This document shows positions 22,987 to 35,051 of a stretch of 64,000 nucleotides of DNA, in pieces (within the stretch, counting starts at the first letter, position 1; each line of letters opens with the position of its first letter). The notes under the pieces were generated by a model. It saw nothing but the letters and a program-made list of their open reading frames with translations. It made no database searches and was not told the DNA's origin. The translations under genes and the position numbers were made by a program. The stretch is taken from the NCBI RefSeq assembly GCF_032854445.1, contig NC_088301.1, forward strand, positions 52,255,187-52,319,186, given 5' to 3'. This DNA comes from Liolophura sinensis (taxonomy: Eukaryota; Mollusca; Polyplacophora; Chitonida; Chitonidae).

Positions 22987-25900
22987 CTGCGACAAAATAT
23001 GCAGTTTAGAGCAAACGAAGTCAACGGCCTTTATAGTGTGTATTTCAAATTGTTGACGATCCAAGGTTAAGTTGAGAACGTAAACTATTCCCATAGTCTC
23101 CGTGTGGGTGAAACTGCAATAATCGTACATGTCTGTCTCGGAAGGAGTAACTTTGTTGACATCCGGGCAGTTGCTTCCATGAAGGCAGCTGGTTTTACTC
23201 TTTGGTTGGAGTCGCTTTGGTGCAAGAGCTTGCGTGTACTAGCAATGCCTTATTCTGTTTGTCTGCCGTGTACAGAAGGGAAGGAGACCCTATAGTGACA
23301 ACTAGTGCTCTTTTCAAAATTTTTTTTATCTGAAACCGGCACGAAACTATAGTCGCGATCACTGCAAATGTCGCAGGTTTTTTTTCTAGCTGAAAATACA
23401 CAGCATGAGTTCTTCTTTCTGAAGAAAAGTGCTCAGCAGGAGTTCTCATTTCTAAAAGAAAAATGTACACCATAAGTTATCATTTCTAAAAGAAAATGCC
23501 CACCATGAATTTCGCAAGAATAGCCTACATAAAGTATTGGTGTTAAATGTCATGGTGAAGGCGCTGTCGGGGAAACACTGTAAATTGTTCGGAAATGGTT
23601 CACAAATTTAACCAAGGAAACTGTATATTTACAAGCAAATGAATAAAAACTGGCCAGTCGATGTTATAAGATTTCGTTCGGCCTTAGGCTAGATCATCAG
23701 ACTCGAGTGAAATTGATTTTAAGACAGGGTGCATGTTCCCTAAACACTTCTTTTCAGAGCGATTCAAAATATAACGGTCATAGTCATTTGATTTCATTTC
23801 TAATCCAGACGCGGTCAAGCGGCAGGCCTTACGGATCTAGTGTAACAGAGACAGCGAGTTCGCCGAAACGTAGATGTTGTATTGGGGTATATTATGATAG
23901 TGTGAAAACTGTTAAGGGTACAGTTGTATCCATGATAAACATCGTTTTTGTGAAAAATAACCCTGCCATTGGTCAGAGGTCGTTCGAAAGTTTACAATGT
24001 TTACTTTGTTTTCAAGGAAGCTCACAGTGCCATACACAACAGAGAACCCACCCTCCATCTTGGAACAGAAGCTCATTAAAAGACCATGAAATTTTCAATG
24101 GCATGATCTGTCTTTCTTTGCTTTCATGAATAACTGAAGATTGCCTGTGATATTTTGTATGGGTTTCAGAGGCATTGAACTACTTTTATGCTGTTTTTAC
24201 CTTGTACTCTCTTGTACATGGTGCACCAAGTAATTGTTCTATTGTCTTATTGTTGTTGTTGGACCGTTGTTGGTCTATAATTTCTAAAGACATCTCATAC
24301 ATATTCACCATTCACATAAACGTGTCGAAAATGAGTTAAAAAATTAAATTTTCTTCAATTATCAGAGTAAATTTTGCCTTCACGTCGGCCTACACAGATT
24401 ATGTGTCCCCGTTGGTGTTTGTTGGATTACACAGCCTACACAAATAACGAATCGTCTTGGTGTGAGTTGGATTTTTCACGTCAGCCTACACAAATAATGA
24501 ATCGTCTTGGTGTGAGTTGGATTTTTTCACGTTTTCACGATTCACAAAGAATGAATCGTCTTGGTGTGACGTGGATTTTTCACATCATCCTACACAAATA
24601 ACGATTCGCCAGAGGCCTTGGTGTGAGGTGGATTTTTTAAGTCATCCTGCGCAAATTATAAATCACCAGCGGCTTTGGTGTGAGGTGGATTTTTCACGTC
24701 AGCCTGCACAAATAATGAATCGCCTTGGTGTGAGGTGGATTTTTCACGTCAGCCTGCACAATTAATGAATCGCCTTGGTGTGAGCTGGATTTTCCACGTC
24801 AGCCTACACAATTAATGAATCGCCTTGGTGTGAGGTGGATTTTTCACGTCAGCCTACACAATTAATGAATCGCCTTGGTGTGAGTTGGATTTTCCACGTC
24901 AGCCTACACAATTAATGAATCGTCTTGGTGTGAGCTGGATTTTTCACGCCAGTCTGCACAAATAATGAATCGCCAGAGGCCTTGGTGTGAGCTGGATTTA
25001 CCACGTCAGCCTACATATTTAATGAATAATCTGGTTTGAGGTCAGCTTACGCAATTAATAAACCGTCCTCGTGCAACGTGGGCTCTTTACATCAACCGAT
25101 ACACAATGATAAAGACATTATGATTTTCAAAGCTTTTTTCTGTGTCACAACCCTATGTTACCGAGAAAAATTTCATGTATATCACATGAAGTGTTCTTTA
25201 TCAATTTTCTTAAAGTCACTTCACGCCCAAGTACGCCCAGACTTGATACAGAGCTGTTTACCGATCCAATTGAAAACATTCGAAGGTATACTGCCCTTTG
25301 TGGCTATTAACACTGCCTGTATTCAGAAATCACTATCCCTAGAACCTGAGAGAGAAATGAAAAGCCCGTTTTGACCTAAAATCCGAATGGTACATGTGCT
25401 AAGCACGAGCACATTTTTACCAGGGCTGAGACACAACTTTGTGTAATAAGCTTTTTGGGCGGTTTGAGAGCCATGTCCTTTGTTTTTGGATAACTCAAAA
25501 ATAAACATCTGAGCATAGGATAGATTAATCTGCCTTTCTTGAGCCGGCGGTCCTTAGATTTTACCAGGGCATTTCTTTCCCTTATGTAGTTATATATGGG
25601 TTCCGGTCCAAATCTGAAAAGGCATGATCCTTCATTTTATTGGCCAGGTCCAAAATTGAAACTCTCCATTTTGTCTTCCTGAATCTACTATACTCAACAA
25701 ATTAGAAACAGATGTACAAGACGGGGTTTTAATTATTATTGTACTCAAAATCACACGTTTTCTTCAAAACTAGCATTTAAGATTATCATTGGCCCTTGAG
25801 CAATGAGGTTGCGTTTTCAAATACGTTCTCATTGTTTTCCTGTGCCTACATTTCAAAGCTGTCAGGCACATCATATTAGTAAACTGCTCCCCCCAATATT

Positions 25901-28900
25901 TGTCGATGTTAAAATCCACGTTTTACCCGCCTGCTTATGTTCCCGTCTATTGTAAAATGTGGGAGTCTATATACATGGCGATTTACTCTCGTCTTGGCAC
26001 TCTTAACCTCACTATTTTGTCGCTCTCTTAATATTTAAAGTAGCCGCGTCACTTTCATATTGCTAAACAGTTATGCTACTTTAATCTACTACATAACGTT
26101 CATGGAGAATAATCCCTGCTGATTAATATTTATTTATTTTAGTGGTGTTTTACGCATTATTTCATTTCTATGACAGAGGCCGACATTAAATAAATAAATT
26201 AACTGGACTTAAATGAACAGAAGAGTGCGAACGCGGTTGTTATATGAGCGCCTCGACAGCTTATTATCATCAGTGCCCCATATACGAGTAATCATGTTAT
26301 TCGGCTAGGTGTGTGTGTGGGAGGGGGGGGATGTGAAATCAAAGTGACACCAGCTCGTGTGTCAACGAAGATGGAAGTGATGTACTTCACCGCTTTCCCT
26401 TAACTTCCATTTAGGCCTACACAGACCTATGAAGAAGCCACATTTAATTATTAGGCCAATTATACTGTAGATGAAGCTATCTCTGTGGAATTCCAAGTAC
26501 ACCTATTGGGAAGATGTTGCAACATTAAAAATAGCCTGGTTAGTGAAATACACAGGCCTACATTTATTTTAATAACAAACTTTATTTGAGTGAGTGAGTG
26601 AATGAGCGAGCGCTTGGGAGTGAGTGAGTGAGTGCTTGGGGTTTAACGTCGTACTTAACAATTTTTCAGTCATATGACGACGAAGGAATCCTTAGACTGC
26701 ATGTGATGTACCTCCTTGTTGCAGGACGGATTTCCATCGCTCTTTTATCTAGTGCTGCTTCACTGAGACGCCTTGCCGAAGGCAAGTAAGGATCCCCACC
26801 CGAGCCATTATACTGATACGGGTCAACCTGTCGTTGCACTATCCCCTTCATGCTGAACGCCAAGCGAGGAAGCAACAACTTCCTCTTTTAAGGTCTTAGG
26901 CGTGACTCGACCCAAAATTGACCCTGGATCTACCATTTGAAAACTCATACCTGGTTAAAACCGAACAGAATGTATTAGAACATACGAACATTGGTGACAT
27001 AAACAAGAACTGATGTTGTCTTTAATAATGTACCGGTACTTAAGAGTACCTAAGAGCCAAACCTGAGTTTAAAGTGACCACGATAGGTCTAACCATCTCA
27101 TTTCTATTAATGGCAGGGTCTTTATATTAGGATTGTTTTTTTCAGCAGTTGCTTTCCTTAATGGGCGTAGAAGTCTACTGCTATCTAAGGGAAATAACTC
27201 TATTTGCATCGCGCTATTGATTGTTATGGATGTTCATTTCATATGTCTAACACAGTACCTTTTTTTAAATTTTGTTTTATCTTCTTTGTGTTTTGAAAAT
27301 ATGTCTGACGAGGGTGCTGTCAGGTAACATGGTAGGTTAGGTAATTGTTACGCCTATTTTTGTTTTTACACCAGAGAGTTACATAATAAGTGTAGTCATG
27401 GGTACATTCCCGTGACTAGCTACATGCACTCCTCTACCCAGAATTCCCCTGCACCTACATATCCAAAATGGAGGGCACAGGGGTGGTCGCGAGTCCGCTG
27501 AACAAAGACAAAAAGAAGTTATTTAAAATGTCTCTTAATAACTCGGACGTTGAGTCGAAAATCAGGAATGGAATGACGCGAAGATGTCCGTCCGGATTCT
27601 TCTTGTGGAAAACTTGAAAATTTAGTTATAGGAGACCAAAAATGTAAGCATACAGTAGGCCTATGTAGAATTGATTTGGACTTGTTTTCCACCAAAGTTT
27701 CAGACTGAATATGGGACTGTTAATTACGGAAAATATCCATAAATGTGTCAAGAGTAAATTAAACTGAAGTAAGTTTGTTTTGAATACTCACTGGATGAAA
27801 TTGTGAATGAAAGTGTGGTCGTTCGAGTTTTACGGGTAGCCAAGGATCTCGGCTGTGATCTTTCAATATGGGGTTAGGCGTAGATCACAAGGGTGGCTAG
27901 TGGTCCCTGCATATCAGTATATAAAAGCCACCCTTAGACCGAGGTCTCGGGCTAACTTAAGGGTAGCCTACAGTGTTTAGGAGAAGGGTAAAATATTAGA
28001 GAGCTGAAGTTAGAAGTTCAACTTGTAATTTGTAACTTCAAACTAGAATAGGGAAGTTAATTGTAGTTTGAAGACCTCTAACCCACTCCGCCCTCTATCA
28101 TCCAGTATGTCACTGTTAGCGAATCTCTTGCCTTAGTACTGCCTAACCTCCTCGTTGACCCCCTTAACCTTCAGCTCCCCCCCCCCCATCCACATTGTTT
28201 TTTAACAAATAACACATAATAGTTTTTGATACTTCACTCACCATACAGTTGAGTACAGTGCTTTAAATTACAAGTGCTTGAATCAAGTCAAACCGTGAAA
28301 GCCCTGCCCTTGTAAAATCAGATTACAACAACTTTGCGACTTGGAGCCACTTGGTTTTGGTCAGTTCTACTTTTTTGTGACTCGAGTTGTATCCAGATCC
28401 GTCAATTATCTACCAGTCAAGCACAGTTGTGCATCATAGCACCTTGTCACATGATAATCATATTTCTGTGTCAATGCTACCTACATAGTGGACCTACATA
28501 GATAGAGACTGAGACTTTTCAGACACTACCGGATTCCATGATGGATTTGCAAGACTTTTTAAAAAAATTTTAGATGTTTCCACATGTGTGTGATTTGTTA
28601 GACCCAGGTGCTTATAATTCAAGTCGACTTAAACCACATGAAAAAAATTACTTGACTATTAAAACACTCTTTGTTTTAATCTGTTTATCAAGCCTGTATT
28701 ACTGGTGGTATAGTGATGTGGCTTTGTCGGTTCATAGACTTTTTGGTATATCTACTACATCGGCAGGATCACCTCATTTTACAGAGTTATAAAATTTCTT
28801 GTCTCTGCCACGAGAGTAGAACGAAGCCTGTTGAAGTTTAATCAAATCTGAGCTTGTGAAGATGGTAAGAAAATTCTAAAAAAAGGGATTTATCAAAGTT

Positions 28901-30932
28901 TGCAGATGTTTTGCAGCTCTTTGAAGTAACAAAAAAAAAACATATTTCATTTCTTGCAGGTGAAGTCAGTGGATAATTGCCCAATTTTGGAACCACCAAC
29001 GGCAGAAAGGCGAGAGATTGCTTTTGTCATCAAGAACAAATATGGAGACTGGGCTGTTTGTGTTGGTAAGTTGAATTAAGTTAGTTCCTTCAGATTTTTA
29101 ATGGTATTTGTGCCTCATGGGCTTCTTTACTTCACTCAGAGACTTTTGTTGTTGGCCATTTGGAGCCTGTGACACATTCTCTTGGTGAAGTGTAGTGGCC
29201 TCTATTTCACAAATCTCATTTCACAAGCTTATATTGTGTTTGTTCAGTCTCACGTGATTGTAAAAGTGATTTGAAATATACATGTTTGTATATTTGTAGA
29301 ATTTCAGGTAATTTTAGTTGTACAAACTTTGCAGTAGCAAAGACATCTTTCAGCCATGTTTGACAGGCATTTAATCTGTCTAGACTTTCCTGAAACTGTC
29401 TTGGTTAAGAAAAGTTTGAACACCTGGAATTTCATGAAATGTTTGGTTCACATGAGCTATTTTAATAGTTCATACAGAAAATTTTTGATGACAGGCCATA
29501 GTCATTTTATCAAGTGATGCTTTCAGGAAGGCTGTGGTGTCTGTGAAGATAAAAAATCTGCCTTCAGAACAGCTCATATGGTGAAATGACAAAGGATGTT
29601 CTCAAAAACTTTCATTTCATCTGTGAATTTATACTTCAGATATCAGCATAAAAAGTGCTGTTTCACTGGAAAATAGATCTATCTTACCAGGATGGACAAA
29701 AGAGAATGGTTTTCAGATACAAATATTCATGTGCGGTGTAAAATCCTGTACATTGTATTGATATCCTATCCTGCTACAGTTGTAAGTTTGATAAGGAAAT
29801 CATGTGAGCTCTGCACCCTTTGACTCCAACTTCTAAGAATTCAACTGCCTTTGTCAGTTAGTGATTTTTGCAAGCTGTTGAAATTGGTGTGCAACAGCAT
29901 ACAGTGTTTTTCAATCGTGTTGGTATTCATTGTACCTGGTTCATCCGGCTGGATTTGAGTCCATTTCATGGTAGTCTTTGTTGTCCTGATTTGTGTATCT
30001 ATAAAATATTGAGAAACACTGTTATTATTTTATTAATGTTCTCAGGAGTCATAGAAGAGAGTGCCCAGAAGACCAAAGATTCATCTGTTTCAATAAAGGT
30101 TTACAAAACCAAGTCAAGGACAATGAACACTGTAACACTTCCGAGAATGCTTGATCGCGAATCAGAAGTTGTTGTGGATGGTGTAAAAATTGATGTTCTG
30201 TCTGGAGCATTTCATGTAAGTGGAAGCCTGGATGAACTGGCTGAAAAAATAGTGTTAGTTTTTGTTGTCTTCCAGCTGCATTTCATGGCAGTGAAAGATG
30301 ACAGTGCATTGGGAGACAATCAGAGGGGTAAATATGTTGTTTCAAAGAACCCCTATTCTTTAGCCATTGGTGCCATGGTTGAAATGCCATGTCAGCATTA
30401 CCTAACCGACTACTTCACTGAAACTATATTTAACTCCCAAAATGAGCCAGATGATATTCCAGGAGATGCTACAGCTGTTTCAAACAGCAGGCAGTCAAGA
30501 GCTGCACGAATGGCAACATTTATGCGTTCAGATACTGTGGAATCTGAAGGGGATTGTTTAGAAAGTTTTTTCCTCCACATTGGGGAGGACGAGCCGCCTT
30601 CATACTCAACTTTAATGGGAAGCACCCAGGCAGCGGCAACTCCGGATGACTCTCCGCGCTATAGTACTGTTACACAGAGTACACCGGGTTCTTACCATGG
30701 CAGCCAGACATTTTACATAGGTGACGCCCCTGAGCCTAACCCTGACGACGAAGATAGTCACCTCCCAACTTATGAATCTCTGGGTGAGGGTTTGGTTGAC
30801 AGTAGTGCCCCACCCACTTACTCGGCTGTCTTGGACTGGGTGTGTGCTCTACCTAATCCAGGAACAGCTGGCGTTCTCACAGAAGAGGACAGTTCGTCTA
30901 ACGGGAATGGGTCAATAAATGAAACACGTTAA
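20352..30932 (+). CDS. Four-coding-exon gene, uncharacterised protein with possible C2-like region and PPxY tail
   Basis: I join 20352-21046, 21748-21898, 28960-29065 and 30046-30932. Donors are gtaagt, gtaaaa and gtaagt; acceptors end tttgcag, ttcttgcag and ttctcag; the split codons match at all three junctions and the total is 613 codons including stop. The start ATG has good context (agcATGg). A 3' splice-like 'ttctaccgtttcag' at 20300-20313 suggests an upstream exon, either a 5' UTR or further coding sequence, since the frame stays open to that point. Residues 46-113 are hidden by N. After the gap, 'GLRLHMLTKPGIFQRDITLG' and 'QFQATVTFKKQDV' look like strands of a C2-type beta-sandwich (inference). 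A hydrophobic 'IVLVFVVFQLHF' lies in exon 4. The last 150 residues are acidic and Ser/Thr/Pro-rich with PPSY (501-504), PPTY (573-576) and LPTY; PPxY motifs bind WW domains such as those of NEDD4-family ligases. Product name unknown. Confidence 0.8.
20489..20688. other. Assembly gap, 200 N
   Basis: Exactly 200 unknown bases inside coding exon 1. The round size suggests a scaffold gap placeholder rather than a measured length. Confidence 0.95.
21748..21898 (+). CDS. Coding exon 2
   Basis: Flanked by 'gccttttttgcag' and 'gtaaaatcc'. Encodes 'LTLGSGTPLFSCRVVQC' through 'GHDQLPRKRQ' and ends in phase 0. No stop in the chosen frame. Confidence 0.8.
21929..21954. repeat. (GT)6 followed by G14
   Basis: A GT run passes directly into a 14-base G run. 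It begins 30 bases after the exon 2 donor. Such G runs are prone to length error and could form G-quadruplexes. Confidence 0.9.
22955..22986. repeat. (GT)8 followed by G17
   Basis: Same composite as at 21929, 1 kb further into the intron. A third, weaker version lies at 26309-26330 ('gtgtgtgtgtggga' then a G run). Confidence 0.9.
23383..23515. repeat. 33-34-bp minisatellite, four diverged copies
   Basis: 'tttcta..tgaaaa' or 'tttctaaaagaaaa' blocks begin at 23383, 23416, 23449 and 23483, each followed by a cagcatgagtt-like half. Copies are 70-80% alike by eye. Confidence 0.75.
24372..25110. repeat. 50-bp minisatellite, about 14 copies, intronic
   Basis: Unit 'cgccttggtgtgaggtggat' + 'ttttcacgtcagcctgcaca' + 'attaatgaat'. 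Copies start at 24721, 24771 and 24821 (50-bp steps). A few carry a 6-bp insertion ('cgccagaggccttgg') and are 56 bp. Both edges are degenerate. A period of 50 does not preserve frame, so there is no long open frame here. Confidence 0.92.
26128..26200 (-). mobile_element. SINE 3'-end fragment
   Basis: 'tatttatttattttagtggtgttttacgc' is the reverse complement of the AAAT-tailed SINE end. The body is lost after about 25 bases and a second AAAT run ('taaataaataaatt') closes the piece. Confidence 0.6.
26585..26938 (-). mobile_element. SINE of the 'acgtcgtacttaacaa' family, near full length
   Basis: A (GAGT)n tract, then 'ttggggtttaacgtcgtact' and 'cagtcatatgacgacgaagg', continuing to 'gtgactcgacccaaaattga' and 'ccctggatctacc'. 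Read on the minus strand, the last part has a degraded B box (family form GGTTCAATCCC), so the tRNA-like head is at the right and the CACTCACT tail at the left. I know this repeat by sight from mollusc genomes. It lies inside the 7-kb intron, antisense to the gene. Confidence 0.75.
27836..27976. repeat. Small cluster of inverted repeats in the intron
   Basis: TGTGATCT near 27856 pairs with AGATCACA near 27884. 'gatctcgg' before it and 'ccgaggtctcgg' after it, and 'gggtggct' and 'agccaccc', also pair. Probably an eroded MITE of about 140 bp. Confidence 0.45.
28960..29065 (+). CDS. Coding exon 3
   Basis: Flanked by 'atttcttgcag' and 'gtaagttga'. Encodes 'VKSVDNCPILEPPT' through 'VIKNKYGDWAVCVG', ending in phase 1 (G|GA). 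The 980-bp intron that follows shows nothing else. Confidence 0.82.
30046..30932 (+). CDS. Coding exon 4 with PPxY tail and stop
   Basis: Begins after 'tattaatgttctcag' and ends at TAA 30930-30932. The upstream open frame from 29868 is intronic read-through. Contains a 60-nt stretch (30216-30275) bounded by GTAAGT and a pyrimidine-rich 'ttgttgtcttccag', which could be spliced without breaking frame; see findings. The tail carries PPSY, PPTY and LPTY motifs. Confidence 0.82.
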
Positions 30933-31066
30933 GATTTTTTTAGAACTTTTAACTTTTGAATTTGCACGTAATCTGTATGTGTATTTCCAGCAGGAAAAAC
31001 TGATGTATCTGTGTTTCGGAAGAAGTAAGTAGGCATGCCAAAGTGCTGTGTGTCACTGGTGCATTG

Positions 31067-31072
31067 AATAAA
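31067..31072 (+). terminator. Candidate polyadenylation signal
   Basis: AATAAA 135 bases after the stop codon of the PPxY gene. A further AATAAA near 32168 would give a longer 3' UTR. Confidence 0.55.
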
Positions 31073-33724
31073 CCAGTGAAACGGTTTGACCAAAGATTAG
31101 GCTCTATGAAAAAGGTGTTTCTTCAGTAGAATTCAAATTTGCCATAAACACTCCATATTTTCATTTTCGGCAAATATCTCCTGAACATATTTGTCTCAAG
31201 GCTGGTAAGATTATTAATTTGAACACCTTTAATCTATTAAAGAAAGATGACATGGCACTTCTCTTTAAAGGTATAGAAAATTGTTTAACATGTTAATGAT
31301 TGTTTGGTACTAAAGTGTGAATGTAAGAGGTACTACGGGTGATGCCTTGCACACGCAAAAAAAAAAGATACATAACCATGGTAATAATTTTTTTCAGGCA
31401 ACTGAATTATCTCCCCTTTTGGCTGTGTTTTGTTGTGCTTTTAACAAATTCTTTATGTATACAATCATATATTGTTCTTGTGATCTCAAAATAGATACTA
31501 TTGTTTATGAAATTGAGTTTCATTATTGTATTAACATTTTAACATTTTGTTTTACTTGATTTGATTCACTTTTGTATGGAAGACGGATGCAGCCACTTGT
31601 GTTCTTGAACTGTGTCTTTTACTTCCCCGTGCGTCAAGATGAACAAAAACCTCACAATTTTTTCGGACAGAATCATACAGTTTTTGCTAATTTACCAGTG
31701 GTTTTTATCAGGAAATTCAAGTTGAGAACTCCAAAATGTGAGTGAAACCACACAACATTATTGCTAATCTTATGCAGTTCGTCAAAAACCACACAAAAAC
31801 ATGAAAAAATCATGTGATTTGACTTATCTTGAGTCCTTGACTCACGTCTTGTCAAGAACACAAGTGTCAAGATTAGCATTACCCATAAACTGGGCGATTT
31901 TATATTCTCCTATTCTCCACCTGAAGATAGTGAAAGATCCTTGCAAGAATACACGTGGTTACATCTGTCTTCCATACCTATCACCCCTGAGTAACTACAA
32001 ACATGACCTACCAGTATTACATTTAGGCCATTGATGTCTTTTACAATGCCTTGTACCTTCAGGTACTAGCCAGTCCTTGTGATCATGTTTAAATAATATA
32101 CAAAAAACATCTCAGAGAATGAAAATCTGCATTCCAGAACAACATCTACAGTGGTGTGTTGATTCTTAATAAAGCATTCATAGCATCCTAGACGTCCTAG
32201 TTAGTACTTCAAAAATTTTACACATAAGTTTTTTTAAAGTGTTTATTCAAAAAAACCTGTTTTCTGTTGCAGTAGTATTGATATGAAGGAAAAACATTTT
32301 TGAATAGTAAGGTTTCAGTTATATTTTAGAATCCTTAAACTGTATAAGAAGCTCACTCTGAATTTGGTGCAGGTCCCTTGAAAATAAAAACCAAAGGATA
32401 AAGTGCATAGCTAAAGGATTGCAGGAGTTGCAAGCATTCAAATTACAAGCTGGGAAGAGAGACAACTCTGCTTTGGCTTCAAAAATGCCAATATAAAAAA
32501 AATGTGCAAATGAAGAGCTCCACTTCATGATTATCCAAACTAGAGTTTTTAAGTGTTGGGTATGTGTATAACCCCTTACCACCCACACCCCACTTAGGTA
32601 GTCAATAGGTAGATTTGCAACGTATAATGGACAGACATGTTTGTATACCAAGCTTGCAAAATTTTATCCATTCTGGTAAGGATATGTGTAAAGCGAAACA
32701 TCTACAGTGCAATGTAATACATGTACCTCATTCCCTATTTCATTCCTACTTCTGCATTTTTGATGGTTTGTGGAGATTATCTTATAGTATTACTGCATGT
32801 CTGGTTTACATGCTGATGGTTTTAGCTTTGTTTTAAATGCAAGAGTTTAAATTGACCTGGCCAAAACTTGGAAGAACTTGGTGTTTAGAAGTAATATTGG
32901 GTGAAGTTGATAAGTAGATGTACTTGTATTTACATATAACGATATATCTTTACACTTATTTGTTGTCTATATGAATTTTGTTTTGTGAAGTATTTGTTCA
33001 AGTAAATTTGATCTCAGACTTTAAAATTGTTTATTGTCTTACTTTTAAATTTCAGTATATCACTGCTTCAAGTGGTTTGTTAATTACTGTATCTTGATTT
33101 GTTGTGCACTAGCATTTTAACCGAGAAGATAATTTTGGCAAACAATGTTATACATACATGAATATATTTACCCACAGTGGTAGATCAGAGTTTGAGAAGA
33201 AGGTTTGAACATTAATAATTAATAAATAAAGGGAAGAAGGTATATTAGTCAATTTCTGCTGCTCACCTATTTCATTTGTCCCATTATGACAAATAAGGGA
33301 AAGGGGAAAATGGTGAACATTTTATGGGAAAGGGGTATGATCTTTTAGTATTACCATAGTGACTGGCAGTAATGGGCTCGTTGAATTATATCATATTGGT
33401 ACAGAAAATGCAGAATGTTATATGCCTAAAGGAAAATAAAAAATCAACTAAATGGGATGATAATGGATATGTACGTATCATATGACAGGAAGCCAAGTAC
33501 ATAAGTGTCTGAAAATGACTAATTGAAACTGATAGTTTTAGGCGATGCATGCACATTGTATATATCCATGCTGATCATAGACCAGAAACTATAGTTTCAG
33601 AGAAATACACAGGCAAGGCAAAATGAAGGTATATTTTATGCCTGGGGATTCATGGTTTCCAAGAGATCTTCAGGGATAGCTGGAAGTGGAGTCAGCTAAT
33701 AGAAGAAATTTAGATACTAATTTA
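31073..33724. other. Probable 3' UTR / intergenic, no gene seen
   Basis: AT-rich, with no recognised coding frame or repeat. Isolated 'gaattatctcccctttt' near 31405 is a single half-site resembling the hairpin family at 54.7-63.6 kb. Confidence 0.5.
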
Positions 33725-33816
33725 GAACAGAATAGATACTAATTTCTTCTGAACTCCATTATGGCTCAGTGCACAAAGTGGGATAAATTAATGTATATAT
33801 GACACCAAAAACACAG

Positions 33817-33861
<45 letters not shown>

Positions 33862-33957
33862 TGTTATATTTGAAAATGACTTATGTCGATTATATCTGCT
33901 GAAAACTTTGACAGCCATAAAATGAGAAAAAATATACAACTGTATTGTTGTAGCAGC
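33725..33957. repeat. Duplicated segment, copy 1, with (TA)20
   Basis: From 'gaacagaatagatactaatt' to 'ctgtattgttgtagca' it matches 34801-35051 with few substitutions. The (TA)n core at 33818-33858 is shorter than in copy 2. Confidence 0.9.
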
Positions 33958-34800
33958 TGATTTTGATGGAAAAGATTCTGTTCTCTGGACGACAACAGTA
34001 GAACTGTTCATATATTAAGATAAACAGCCCATTTTAGGAAATGGAAATTTGGCTAGAGATTTAAATAGCAAATAATTGTCCAGTTACCCTCTAAGTTAAA
34101 TGAATGAGCTTAGGTTTTTATTTCTGATGTGAGAAAACTGTTTATCGTAGCTTATCCCACAGTATATATTGGCCACTTAAATTACTTAAGTTCAAAGCAA
34201 TGAATTTTTTTTTTTTTTAACCATATTTCCAAACATAACATAGACAAAAAACAAAAGCATATTTGGAATCATCTACCCAGTATATATTAAACGGAAATGG
34301 GAGAAGTTGAGTTTTGCAACGATTCGTTCATTTTGACCAAATAATGGATGTTTTTGAAATGGCTATTATTCTGACAGATTTAACTGCCTGGTGCATTTAG
34401 GTAGACCTTATACCTGTATTGCGAAAGTAGTCTGGTTCTTCGTAAAGTTTCTTTACAACATCTTTCACATATCGCGTCTTCTGATGCATTTAATCTAGTT
34501 ACTTTTACAAGGGAAAAAAGCATACAAGACATATGGAGTTTCAGTGTGCCAGGCAAATCAATTAAATGTGTAGGCCTAATACAATTACGCTTGATAAAGG
34601 ATGAGAAATATTTGGATACGCCATAATCAAGGTTGCTCAACCTGGAGAGATTGAGCAGCCATTATCATGGCCTACCCATATATTTTTTTAACATACAAGT
34701 CAGTGTACTCGGGTTAGTGTAGGCCCATTTAGATAATATCCATGCAAAGTTGGTATCTTTAAGGTCAGGTCAGATTTTGGCCTTCCTCACAGTATAGCAT

Positions 34801-34895
34801 GAACAGAATAGATACTAATTTCTACTGAAGAACTCCATTACGGCTCAGTGCACAAAGTGGGATAAATCAATGTATATATGACTCCAAAAACACAG

Positions 34896-34953
<58 letters not shown>

Positions 34954-35051
34954 TAATGTTATATTTGAAAATGACTTATGTCGATTATATCTGCTGAAAA
35001 CTTTGACAGCCATAAAATGAGAAAAAATATACAACTGTATTGTTGTAGCAA
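34801..35051. repeat. Duplicated segment, copy 2, with (TA)26
   Basis: Second copy of the 33725-33957 segment in the same orientation, 1,076 bp apart. Differences include 'cttctgaactcc' against 'ctactgaagaactcc' and the (TA)n length (34897-34948). Either a dispersed repeat inserted twice or a local duplication. Confidence 0.9.

Larger units (their letters stand above)
21899..28959 (+). other. 7-kb intron of the PPxY gene
   Basis: Starts gtaaaa and ends 'tttcttgcag'. It contains three GT-runs followed by G-runs, a 33-bp and a 50-bp minisatellite, a SINE and a SINE fragment, and a small palindromic segment, each listed separately. The 140-codon frame at 23707-24129 lies wholly inside it and shows no recognised domain. 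Confidence 0.75.

Noticed and set aside
23707-24129. 140-codon frame as a nested gene
   Set aside because: Lies in the 7-kb intron, no recognisable domain, and flanked by repeats.
29868-30045. Upstream part of the long frame as N-terminal coding
   Set aside because: The acceptor at 30045 and phase match with exon 3 show the coding exon starts at 30046; the rest is intron read-through.
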